Source: Bdellovibrionales bacterium
Lineage (GTDB): Bacteria; Bdellovibrionota; JAFGOL01
Assembly: GCA_022710165.1 (NCBI GenBank)
Contig: JAKLHL010000009.1
Coordinates: 1-17,782, forward strand
Length of the DNA stretch: 17,782 nt
Direction of reading: 5' to 3'
Part shown: piece after piece, positions 1-7,674 of the stretch
How the letters are laid out: each line of letters begins with the position of its first letter
Position numbering within the stretch: the first letter of the stretch is position 1
Position numbers and translations under genes: made by a program
The notes under the pieces: generated by a model
The model's database searches: none
What the model saw: only the letters and a program-made list of their open reading frames with translations
Told to the model about the DNA's origin: nothing

Positions 1-1788
1 GAGGACGTTGATACAATATTCGAGATAGGCGGACAGGACTCAAAGTTCATAAGTCTTGATAAGGGTATCGTCGTTGATTTTCATATGAACGAGGCATGTT
101 CTGCCGGCACAGGTTCATTCCTGCAGGAGCAGGCTGAAAAGCTCGGGGTTAACATAAAAGGTGAGTTCTCTGAGCGTGCATTAAATTCAAAACACCCTAT
201 AAACCTCGGTGAAAGATGTACGGTCTTCATAGAGAAAGACCTCAACAACTATCAGCAAAAGGGAGCAGCGCTCAATGATCTTATAGGCGGGCTTGCATAC
301 TCGGTAGTGCATAACTATCTTAACAGGGTCGTAAGAGGAAGGCACATCGGAAGGATCATCTACTTCCAGGGCGGTACCGCTTACAACGATTCAGTTGCAA
401 GCGCTTTTTCTAAGGTCCTTAATAAACGTGTAATAGTTCCACCTCATAACGGTGTTATGGGTGCAGTTGGCATGGCCCTTATAGCAAAAGAGAACCATGA
501 AAGGACAGGCAAACAGACCACCTTTAGAGGCTATGATATACACAGCGTTAATTATTCCCTGAAGGAATTCTCATGTAATGCATGTTCCAACCAGTGTGAC
601 ATACAGGAATTCTCTGTCGAGGACAGAAAAACATATTGGGGAGATAAGTGCTCTGATAAGTTCAGGAAGGCGGCAAAAACAGGTATAACATCCGTAACAA
701 AGGACCTCTTTAAAGAGAGGGAAGCCCTTTTATTCGATGCCTTCAACAGATACCACAGCGATGAAGATACCTCCAAGAAGACCATAGGTTTTTCAAGGGC
801 GATGTACTTTCATGACAGGCTGCCATTCTGGGCGACCTTTATCGGCGAGCTTGGATTCAGGATGGTCCTGTCCGATCCGACCAATAAACATATAATAAAG
901 CAGGGTCTTGAAAGTGTTGTTGCTGAACCTTGCTTCCCTATCAAGGTGTCTCACGGACATGTGCTGAACCTTGTTGAGAAGAACACAGACTACATACTCA
1001 TCCCTTCAATGATAACATCCGAGTGTTCCAACGAGGACAAGGATAAGGCTGTAGGAAGAAAACAGACCTATTTCTGCTTCTGGGGACAAACACTCCCAGA
1101 GGTCATAAAGGGCAACCAAAAGTTCAAGAGTGTCGCAGACAAGATATTGATGCCTAAGGTTGAGTTAAGGGAAGGGGACGTCTTTGTAGTCAAAGACCTT
1201 CACAGGTATTTCGTTAAATATTTCCCTGAACTCACAAAGGCTGATGTGGAGAGGGCCTATTACAGGGGCAAGGAGGAACTTGAAAGGTTCAGGACTTCTC
1301 TTTACTCGCTGTATGCTGAAGCCCTTGAAGAGATAGAGAAGAGCGGAAGAGAAGCCATAATCCTTGTAGGGCGTCCTTACAACGTAAACGACAGGGGCGT
1401 TAACCTTAATATAGCTTCAAAGCTTAGGGACCTTTACGGTGTTAACGTTGTTCCAATGGATGCAATAGAGGTAATGGACGATAACATAGACGATATCCAC
1501 TACAACATGTTCTGGGGCTATGGCAGAAGGATCCTAGCTACACTTAAACAGATAAGGAACTCCAAGAACATACACATAATATATATAACCAACTTCCAGT
1601 GCGGACCGGATTCTTACATAAAGCATTTTGCACCAACAGCTGTTGGTAAGTCCTATTTAACACTTCAATTTGACGGACATGGTAACGACGCTGGTATGCT
1701 TACACGCTGTGAGGCATATCTTGACAGCAAAGGCGTTTTTAGGAAACAGAAGAGTAAGGCAAATAACACGGAGGCTGCTCAAAGATGA
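1..1788 (+). CDS. BcrA/D-type CoA-activase ATPase fused to DUF2229-like domain (5' truncated)
   Basis: The reading frame is open from base 1, so the N-terminus lies outside the window; 595 residues are visible (residue 1 = first codon). Residues 8-15 read EIGGQDSK, the phosphate-binding motif of the BcrA/BadF/HgdC ATPases (ASKHA fold). MNEACSAGTGSF follows at 29-40. Cys33 and Cys73 (in CTVF) are spaced like the two cysteines that hold the [4Fe-4S] cluster between the subunits of the 2-hydroxyglutaryl-CoA dehydratase activator. These activators use ATP hydrolysis to push electrons onto a dehydratase partner. After the ATPase comes a Cys-x2-Cys-x3-Cys group (C192, C195, C199) plus C217 in WGDKC, a probable metal site. 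The remainder resembles DUF2229/COG3580. The next gene starts inside this stop codon (ATGA overlap). Family members are often much longer, with two ATPase domains and a COG3581 part, so a good deal may be missing upstream. Substrate unknown. The ATG at base 85 is internal, not the start. Confidence 0.88.
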   Translation, partial: EDVDTIFEIGGQDSKFISLDKGIVVDFHMNEACSAGTGSFLQEQAEKLGVNIKGEFSERALNSKHPINLGERCTVFIEKDLNNYQQKGAALNDLIGGLAYSVVHNYLNRVVRGRHIGRIIYFQGGTAYNDSVASAFSKVLNKRVIVPPHNGVMGAVGMALIAKENHERTGKQTTFRGYDIHSVNYSLKEFSCNACSNQCDIQEFSVEDRKTYWGDKCSDKFRKAAKTGITSVTKDLFKEREALLFDAFNRYHSDEDTSKKTIGFSRAMYFHDRLPFWATFIGELGFRMVLSDPTNKHIIKQGLESVVAEPCFPIKVSHGHVLNLVEKNTDYILIPSMITSECSNEDKDKAVGRKQTYFCFWGQTLPEVIKGNQKFKSVADKILMPKVELREGDVFVVKDLHRYFVKYFPELTKADVERAYYRGKEELERFRTSLYSLYAEALEEIEKSGREAIILVGRPYNVNDRGVNLNIASKLRDLYGVNVVPMDAIEVMDDNIDDIHYNMFWGYGRRILATLKQIRNSKNIHIIYITNFQCGPDSYIKHFAPTAVGKSYLTLQFDGHGNDAGMLTRCEAYLDSKGVFRKQKSKANNTEAAQR

Positions 1789-3104
1789 ACAATACACAAC
1801 AAGCTACCGATAAAGTAAAAAAACGCATATCCCTTACGGGTAAGACCGTTTACATTCCAGGAATGGACTATGCTGCAACACGTCTTTTTTGCGCTATGTT
1901 CAAGGCTTTTGACGTTAACGCAATACCTAACATAAGATCTGATGCCAAGACCATAGAGCTAGGTTCAAAGTATACCAGCGGCGAGGAATGTCTTCCGGAA
2001 AAGATCACCATAGGTGATTTTATGAAGGTCGTGCTTGCTCCTGGCTTTGATCCAGAGAAGAACGTTTTCTTTATGCCTCTTTCAAACGGTCCATGCAGGT
2101 TTGGCCAGTATGCTCCATATTTTACACATATCCTTAAGAAGCACGGGTATGGGAATGTGCAGGTCTTAAGTCCTTCAGGAGAGGACGGTTATGGAAGTTT
2201 TGCTGAAAAGGATTCCAACAGCCTCTTAAGGACTGCCTGGACGGCCCTTGTTACCGCCGACATATTAAGAAAGACACTGCACAAGATAAGACCTTACGAA
2301 AAGATGAGTGGAACTACTGACAAGGTGTTTGAGAGAGCTTTGGAGCGTCTTGAATATATACTTTCAAGAAAAGATTATTCCACAATGAAAAAACACAGAG
2401 CTGTGGTCTCTGCGCTGGCAGACATAAATAAGGAGTTCATGAGCATCCCAGCTGATTTTACAAAGACCAAACCTCTTATCGGCGTAGTTGGAGAGATATT
2501 CTGCAGGCTTAATGAATTCTCTAACAGTAACCTTATAAGGCACGTGGAAGAGCATGGAGGAGAGTGCTGGCTTAGCGATATGTGTGAGTGGATATGGTAC
2601 ACTAACTACGAAGAGAAAAAGAACCTTGCCTATGCAGGAAGGACTGTCTCCCTTGCTATGCTTATAGCCAAGATAAAACACTACATACAGTACACTGATG
2701 AACACAGGCTCTACAACGTGTTCAAGAATGAGTTCGTTGGTTACGAGGAAGCACCGGGAGCGGCAGTGGGACTCATGGAACTTGCAGCACCTTATTTCGA
2801 TAAATATACTGTAATAGGTGAATCAATACTCAGTGTTGGAAAGGCCATACACGTATACAACAAGGGTGGCGACGGGATCATAGACATAAGTCCGTTCTCC
2901 TGTATGAACGGTATAGTCAGTGAGGCTGTATATCCTCTTGTAAGCAAGGACCACGAGGATTTCCCGATAAAGTCCATGTACTTTGACGGTAATTCAAGTG
3001 CTGCGATAGAAAGGGACCTTCCTATATTCATGGAAATGGCCAGAGGCTACATGAAGAGGAAGAACATCCAAAGGACTTATCCCTGGTATTTTAACAGGCA
3101 TTGA
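1785..3104 (+). CDS. HgdB/COG3581-like 2-hydroxyacyl-CoA dehydratase-family protein
   Basis: A 439-residue protein of the dehydratase D-component (HGD-D) superfamily, closest in appearance to COG3581, the part usually joined to the C-terminus of large CoA-activase proteins. Cysteines sit at the expected iron-sulfur positions: C69 in GEECLP, C104 in NGPCRFGQY and C373 in PFSCMNGI. Relatives bind a [4Fe-4S] cluster or a double-cubane [8Fe-9S] cluster and receive electrons from the ATPase partner. The C-terminal stretch (DFPIKSMYFDGN, 392-403) is typical of this branch. No signal peptide or membrane segment is visible, so it is cytosolic. GGAGG at 1770-1774 lies 10 bases before the ATG, and the start overlaps the upstream stop by 4 bases, so the two are translationally coupled and probably form one complex. 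The reaction cannot be told from sequence; it could reduce a small molecule rather than dehydrate an acyl-CoA. Confidence 0.85.
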   Translation: MNNTQQATDKVKKRISLTGKTVYIPGMDYAATRLFCAMFKAFDVNAIPNIRSDAKTIELGSKYTSGEECLPEKITIGDFMKVVLAPGFDPEKNVFFMPLSNGPCRFGQYAPYFTHILKKHGYGNVQVLSPSGEDGYGSFAEKDSNSLLRTAWTALVTADILRKTLHKIRPYEKMSGTTDKVFERALERLEYILSRKDYSTMKKHRAVVSALADINKEFMSIPADFTKTKPLIGVVGEIFCRLNEFSNSNLIRHVEEHGGECWLSDMCEWIWYTNYEEKKNLAYAGRTVSLAMLIAKIKHYIQYTDEHRLYNVFKNEFVGYEEAPGAAVGLMELAAPYFDKYTVIGESILSVGKAIHVYNKGGDGIIDISPFSCMNGIVSEAVYPLVSKDHEDFPIKSMYFDGNSSAAIERDLPIFMEMARGYMKRKNIQRTYPWYFNRH

Positions 3105-3796
3105 TGGATAGATATATAAAGCATATTAACTTTGAGGCTATAGGGGCTGAGGGCCAAAAGAAGCTCTTGTCGTCCTCAGTGATCATTCTGGGTGCTGGAG
3201 GGCTTGGCGCAAGCTTTGCCAATTACTTTGTCCGCTCTGGGATAGGAAGGGTAAAGATAGTCGACAGGGATAAGGTGGAACTAAGCAATCTCCAGAGGCA
3301 ATGCATTTACGACGAGAACGACATAGGAAAGCCCAAGGCCCTTTGTGCAATGGAAAAATTAAAAAAGGTGAACTCTCAAATAAAAATAGAGGCAGAGGCC
3401 CTTGAATTCGGCGGGTCCAACATTGAGACCCTTATCAAGGACTTTGACCTGGTGGTTGATGCAACGGATAATTTCTCTTCACGTTTTATAATTGATAATG
3501 TCTGTGCAGAACTTAAAAAGCCCTGGATCTTTACAGGCGTCATAGGAGCTGTAGCTCAGACCATGCTAGTGAATTATCCTAAGACTAAAAGACTTTCAGA
3601 TATAGTGCCTCAGCAGACCAGGCTTTCACAGATAGAGCCAAATACTTCATCAAGTGTGCTTTTCCCTGCAGTGTCTTCGATAGCGGGGACTGCTTCACTA
3701 CTTGGCATAAAGTATCTAACCGGTCAGGACTATCATCCTGACACCATGTTCGTCTTTGACTATTGGAACAACACGCTGAAGCAGATAAAGTTCTAG
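3104..3796 (+). CDS. E1-like adenylating protein (ThiF/MoeB/HesA fold) lacking zinc and catalytic cysteines
   Basis: A 230-residue E1-superfamily protein. The nucleotide-binding features are complete: GAGGLG at 30-35, D54/D56, SNLQRQ at 61-66 with N62 and R65, K78 in GKPKA, and DATDNF at 119-124. It should therefore bind ATP and be able to adenylate a C-terminal carboxylate. ThiF and MoeB carry two CxxC pairs for zinc, and ThiF has a sulfur-carrying Cys before the final helices. None of these is present: the only cysteines are C67, C81 and C132. The region that normally holds the catalytic Cys reads SSSVLFPAVSSIAG. I start at ATG 3104, which overlaps the previous TGA by one base (TGATG); a TTG codon just before it is the alternative. 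It is the third gene of the operon and lies 41 bases from the convergent mnmA. No ubiquitin-like partner (ThiS/MoaD) is in view, so its substrate is unknown. Thiamine or molybdopterin roles are not supported by context. Confidence 0.85.
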   Translation: MDRYIKHINFEAIGAEGQKKLLSSSVIILGAGGLGASFANYFVRSGIGRVKIVDRDKVELSNLQRQCIYDENDIGKPKALCAMEKLKKVNSQIKIEAEALEFGGSNIETLIKDFDLVVDATDNFSSRFIIDNVCAELKKPWIFTGVIGAVAQTMLVNYPKTKRLSDIVPQQTRLSQIEPNTSSSVLFPAVSSIAGTASLLGIKYLTGQDYHPDTMFVFDYWNNTLKQIKF

Positions 3797-3837
3797 GCGC
3801 GATGATTTCAAAAAATCTTTTTAGCTGTTTAATGCTC

Positions 3838-4920
3838 TTACGAGATTATGCCTGCACCGACGACCTTATCATCGTCATACAGTACTACGGTCTGACCAGG
3901 GGTGACAGCCCTCTGAGGTTCATCAAAGTGTATCTTTACCTCTGTAGGGCTTATAGGACTTATCACGGCAGGGGCTTCTTTATGCTGCTGGCGTATCCTT
4001 GCCTTGACATGCATCGGAGCTGTTAGTTCTGCTATGGATATCCAGTTCATGTTATTTGCTTTTAATTCTTTTGTGAAGATGCTGCTCTCAGGGCCTACGG
4101 TTATGGTGTTATTTTCAGCGTCTATCCTTATTACGTAAACTGGTTCGGGGGTACTTATACCAAGACCTTTTCTTTGACCGATGGTGTAATGTATTATGCC
4201 TCGGTGAGTGCCCAGTTTTTTGCCGTTAGTGTCAAGTATATCTCCGGGCTTTACCTCTTTGTCCTTGAACAGTATTGAGTAATCGTCTGTCTCTATAAAG
4301 TCCTGGCTTTCTTTTTTCTCTGCCAGCTCCTTGAAACCGAGCTTCAAGGCCAACTCTTTTATTTCGAGCTTTGTTTTTGAGCCGAGCGGGAACATGACTT
4401 TTGACAACTGTTCCTGAGAGAGGAAAGAAAGAAAGTACGATTGGTCCTTTTTTGTATCAAGGGCTTTTTTGAGACACCATCTTTTTGTGTTATCGTCGTA
4501 ATCGACCCTTGCATAGTGTCCTGTCGCAAAACACTCGAACTCTATCCCGGACTCCTTGGCTCTTTCTATCAGCGCCCCGAATTTTATCTTCCTGTTGCAC
4601 ATCACACATGGGTTGGGTGTTTTGCCGCAGGAATATTCCGAACAGAAATATTCTATTACGTTCTCTTTGTAATCCTTTTTAAGGTCTACTACAAAATGCG
4701 GTATTCCTATCATCTCTGCTATTCTTTTTGTCTCTTCAATATCCTTTATCTCTCCGGGCCCATAACATCCTGAAATGCCAAGGTCAGCTATATCAAGGGA
4801 GTTGTCCCATATGGACATGGTTATACCTATAACGTTGTAGCCTGCCTGCTTGAGCAAATATGCCGTTATTGTAGAGTCGACCCCGCCGCTCATCCCGACG
4901 GCTATTCTAGATCTCGTCAT
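3838..4920 (-). CDS. mnmA: tRNA 2-thiouridine(34) synthase MnmA, variant cysteine set
   Basis: A 360-residue enzyme that adenylates and thiolates U34 of tRNAs for Lys, Glu and Gln. The PP-loop GMSGGVDS lies at 9-16, ATGHYARV at 132-139, and the tRNA-binding YTIGQRKGLGI at 245-255. The first catalytic Cys is C108 in NPCVMCN, with C105 replacing the Asp of the E. coli enzyme to give CxxC. The second E. coli catalytic Cys (Cys199, in a GICF motif) has no counterpart: the matching region reads EKKESQDFIETDDYS (201-215), and there is no Cys after C149. An extra C52 sits in SGCYGPGE. I chose ATG 4920 because MTRSRIAVGMSGG matches the family N-terminus. An in-frame ATG at 4947 would add nine residues and lie further inside relA. 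The chosen start overlaps the relA stop by 14 bases. It is the last gene of the six-gene minus-strand run. Confidence 0.93.
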   Translation of the reverse strand: MTRSRIAVGMSGGVDSTITAYLLKQAGYNVIGITMSIWDNSLDIADLGISGCYGPGEIKDIEETKRIAEMIGIPHFVVDLKKDYKENVIEYFCSEYSCGKTPNPCVMCNRKIKFGALIERAKESGIEFECFATGHYARVDYDDNTKRWCLKKALDTKKDQSYFLSFLSQEQLSKVMFPLGSKTKLEIKELALKLGFKELAEKKESQDFIETDDYSILFKDKEVKPGDILDTNGKKLGTHRGIIHYTIGQRKGLGISTPEPVYVIRIDAENNTITVGPESSIFTKELKANNMNWISIAELTAPMHVKARIRQQHKEAPAVISPISPTEVKIHFDEPQRAVTPGQTVVLYDDDKVVGAGIIS

Positions 4921-7111
4921 TTTCACTAAGCCCCATCCTGGATACATTGAAAATACCAGGGGTCTTTTTAAGGTTGCTCATGATCTTATTAAGTTGTCCG
5001 ATATCTTGTATACTTATATCGAAGACACATACGGCCCTGTTACTTTCATTTGTTTTTATATCCGCTGCAACTACGTTAGCGCCATTCTCTGCGAATATCT
5101 TACTCATCTTTGCTAGAAGTCCAGAAGTGTCAGCGGTCTCTATCCTTATCCTTGTGATCTGTCTTGCAGTTGAGCTCTTGTCCCAGTCAACATCTATGAT
5201 CCTGTTGTCGTCCATCTCTATCAGTTTAGAGCAGTTCTTTCGGTGTATGGTTATTCCTCTGCCTCTAGTTATGAAGCCAACTATTGGTTCTCCCTGTACC
5301 GGCGTACAACACTTTGCGAATCGTATCAAAAGGTCATCGGCGCCGCTTACCTTGACTATGTTCCTGGACGACCTTACTGACTTTGCGGCCTTTTGTACTA
5401 TTTCCCTGAATATGGAAGCCTTTTCCTCTTTCTCTTCTGACTTTAAGTCTGGTGCTATCGCTCTTGCGACTTCTTTAGGCGTTACTTTTCCATATCCTAT
5501 GCCTATCAGCAGCTCTTCCAGGTTCTTATACTTGAACGTTGATGCGACCTCTGATATTTTTCCCTCTTTGTTCAGCGTCTGGAATGAAAGACCTATTTTC
5601 TTCAATTCCCTTTCGAGCATTTCCTGTCCGAGGGTCCTTGATCTTTCATTTTCGATAGTCCTCAAGTAAACACGTATCTTGTTCCTTGCCTTTGAGGTCT
5701 TTACATATTTTAGCCAGTCCTTTTTAGGATTCTGGGTCTTAGACGTTATTATCTCAACTATATCGCCGGATTTTAGCGTCGATTTTAATGGTACTATAAG
5801 GTCGTTTACCTTTGCACCAACGCATGTGTTCCCGAGGTTCGTGTGTATGCTGTAGGCAAAATCTATCGGGGTGCTCCCAACAGGCAGCTCCTTAACTTCC
5901 CCAGTAGGTGTGAACACATATACTTCATTAGAGAAGAAATCCATCTTTACCGAGTCCATGAACTCGTTAGAGTCCTTTACGTCGGTCTCTGTCTCGAGCA
6001 GTGACCTTAACCAGGTGAACTTCTCGGCATCGTCGTCAGGCATATGGCCTTCTTTGTATAACCAGTGTGCCGCAATACCATACTCTGCTATCTTGTGCAT
6101 CTCAGGGGTCCTTATCTGTATCTCCACTCTTTCTCCGTAAGGACCTATGACCGTCGTATGCAGGGACTGATAGTTGTTAGGCTTAGGCATCGCTATGTAG
6201 TCCTTGAACCTTCCGGGGACCGGTTTCCAGAACGAATGTATGATGCCAAGTACCTCGTAGCATGATGTTACGTCCTCAACTATTATCCTGAACGCTATGA
6301 GGTCGTAGATCTGGTCAAAGTCCAGACTACGCCTTTTCATTTTATTAGATATACTGAAGTAATTTTTAAGCCTTCCAGAGACGTGTGCCTTTATCTGGAA
6401 CTCAGACAATCTGTCCTGAATGACCTTGATCACCTCTTGTATGTATTTTTCTTTTTCCGTCTTTTGTTTCTGGACTTTCTTTACAAGGTCAGCAAAACCC
6501 TCGGAGTCCATGTACATGAAGGAGAGGTCTTCCAGCTCGGTCTTTAGCCACGAGATACCTAGCCTGTGGGCTATTGGGGCATATATGTCCAGAGTTTCCT
6601 GGGCTATCCTTTGCTGCTTATCCGTCGGTAGATGGTTAAGTGTTCTCATGTTATGAAGTCTGTCTGCGAGCTTTATGATTATGACCCTTATATCCTTTGC
6701 CATGGCCATTATCATTTTTCTGAAGTTCTCTGCCTGGGCTTCTTCTGTTGACTTGAAATTATATTTTGCAAGTTTCGTGAGACCATCTACAAGTTCCCTT
6801 ACTTCCAGACCGAAATCTCTTTGTATCTCATCAAAGTTGACCTCTGTGTCCTCTACGATGTCGTGGAGCAGGGCGGATGTTATGGAAGGTATATCCATCT
6901 TTAGTTTGGTAAGTGTTGTTGCTACCTCGACAGGATGGAGATAGTAGGGCTCGCCTGACTGCCTGAACTGCCCCTTGTGTTTTTCAGTTGCGAAGTTATA
7001 GGCTTTCTCCACCGACGCAAGGTCTGCATCGGGATAATATTCCTTTATGGAGCTTTTTAGCTCCTCAAGGTTCTTTTTTAAATCAGCTTCTTTATTCCCA
7101 AATATTATCAT
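4907..7111 (-). CDS. relA: Bifunctional (p)ppGpp synthetase/hydrolase (Rsh, RelA/SpoT family)
   Basis: A full-length 734-residue long Rsh enzyme that makes and degrades (p)ppGpp, the stringent-response signal. The hydrolase HD domain is intact: H59 in YLHP, H83-D84 with E87-D88 in HDIVEDT, and D150 in LADRLHNMRTL. The synthetase domain (about 245-355) carries RFKD at 301-304, the RxKD signature of bifunctional Rsh enzymes rather than the ExDD of RelA-only synthetases. It continues with PKPNNYQSLHTT and EIQIRT. A TGS domain follows at about 396-457, then a Cys-rich domain with CC at 601-602 and C627, and a C-terminal ACT domain (about 655-730). Both activities should therefore be present and regulated by ribosome and ligand contacts. 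The ATG overlaps the gmk stop by 4 bases, so synthesis is coupled to Gmk, which supplies the guanine nucleotides this enzyme uses. rpoZ, often found between gmk and relA/spoT, is absent. Confidence 0.97.
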   Translation of the reverse strand: MIIFGNKEADLKKNLEELKSSIKEYYPDADLASVEKAYNFATEKHKGQFRQSGEPYYLHPVEVATTLTKLKMDIPSITSALLHDIVEDTEVNFDEIQRDFGLEVRELVDGLTKLAKYNFKSTEEAQAENFRKMIMAMAKDIRVIIIKLADRLHNMRTLNHLPTDKQQRIAQETLDIYAPIAHRLGISWLKTELEDLSFMYMDSEGFADLVKKVQKQKTEKEKYIQEVIKVIQDRLSEFQIKAHVSGRLKNYFSISNKMKRRSLDFDQIYDLIAFRIIVEDVTSCYEVLGIIHSFWKPVPGRFKDYIAMPKPNNYQSLHTTVIGPYGERVEIQIRTPEMHKIAEYGIAAHWLYKEGHMPDDDAEKFTWLRSLLETETDVKDSNEFMDSVKMDFFSNEVYVFTPTGEVKELPVGSTPIDFAYSIHTNLGNTCVGAKVNDLIVPLKSTLKSGDIVEIITSKTQNPKKDWLKYVKTSKARNKIRVYLRTIENERSRTLGQEMLERELKKIGLSFQTLNKEGKISEVASTFKYKNLEELLIGIGYGKVTPKEVARAIAPDLKSEEKEEKASIFREIVQKAAKSVRSSRNIVKVSGADDLLIRFAKCCTPVQGEPIVGFITRGRGITIHRKNCSKLIEMDDNRIIDVDWDKSSTARQITRIRIETADTSGLLAKMSKIFAENGANVVAADIKTNESNRAVCVFDISIQDIGQLNKIMSNLKKTPGIFNVSRMGLSENDEI

Positions 7112-7674
7112 CTTATTAAACCATTTATTATACTCTCAATGCCTTCTACTGCATGCTCTATCTTGTCGTTCATGACCCTGTGGTCATATTTTTTTGCCTC
7201 TTCCATCTCCAACCTTGCGCAATCCATCCTCTTCTTTATAACTTCTTCGCTGTCCTTTCCGCGTTTTCTTATCCTTGCCTCCAGCTCTTTTAATGACGGA
7301 GGCTCTATGAATATCAGGACAGCTTTCTTGCCCAGCGCTTTCTTTAACTGCAAGGCACCCTGAGTATCTATATCTTTTATCAGGATGCTCCCGTTTTCAA
7401 GCTCTTTGTTGATGTAGTCAAGCGAGGTCCCGTAAAAATTGTCATAAACTTTCGCCCATTCAATAAAATCGCCGTTATTAAGTTTTAACTGGAATTGTTC
7501 TGCGCTTATGAAGTGATAGTCCACATGGTCCTTTTCCCCTGGTCTTGGCGGTCTGGTGGTGTAAGAGACTGGTCTTTTCAAGGACTTTATTCCATAGAGC
7601 ACTCTGTCTATTATAGTACTTTTACCGGTACCAGAGGGAGCGCTTATGACGAACATGACACCTTTATTTGACAT
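7108..7674 (-). CDS. gmk: Guanylate kinase
   Basis: A 188-residue kinase converting GMP and ATP to GDP and ADP, an essential step to GTP and dGTP. The P-loop SAPSGTGKST is at 11-20, followed by the GMP-binding SYTTRPPRPGE at 37-47 and DYHF at 52-55. A lid region with RKRGKD and a C-terminal helical tail follow. It is a little shorter than the common 200-210 residues because both termini are compact; nothing catalytic looks missing. The ATG at 7674 overlaps the yicC stop by 11 bases, and its own stop overlaps the relA start by 4 bases. The yicC-gmk pairing is conserved widely in bacteria and supports the call. Gmk is a (p)ppGpp target in some phyla, but sequence alone does not show whether that holds here. 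Confidence 0.97.
   Translation of the reverse strand: MSNKGVMFVISAPSGTGKSTIIDRVLYGIKSLKRPVSYTTRPPRPGEKDHVDYHFISAEQFQLKLNNGDFIEWAKVYDNFYGTSLDYINKELENGSILIKDIDTQGALQLKKALGKKAVLIFIEPPSLKELEARIRKRGKDSEEVIKKRMDCARLEMEEAKKYDHRVMNDKIEHAVEGIESIINGLIR

Noticed and set aside
3797..3837. AAAAAATCTTTTT between the convergent E1-like gene and mnmA as a bidirectional terminator
   Set aside because: The stem is AT-only with almost no loop and no GC part, so I cannot support an intrinsic terminator.
4921..4947. Upstream ATG for mnmA at 4947
   Set aside because: It adds nine residues (MYPGWGLVK) not matching the family N-terminus and increases the overlap with relA from 14 to 41 bases.
4947..5669. A 240-codon plus-strand open frame opposite relA/spoT
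   Set aside because: It overlaps fully conserved TGS-to-ACT coding sequence on the other strand and shows no family resemblance or ribosome binding site.
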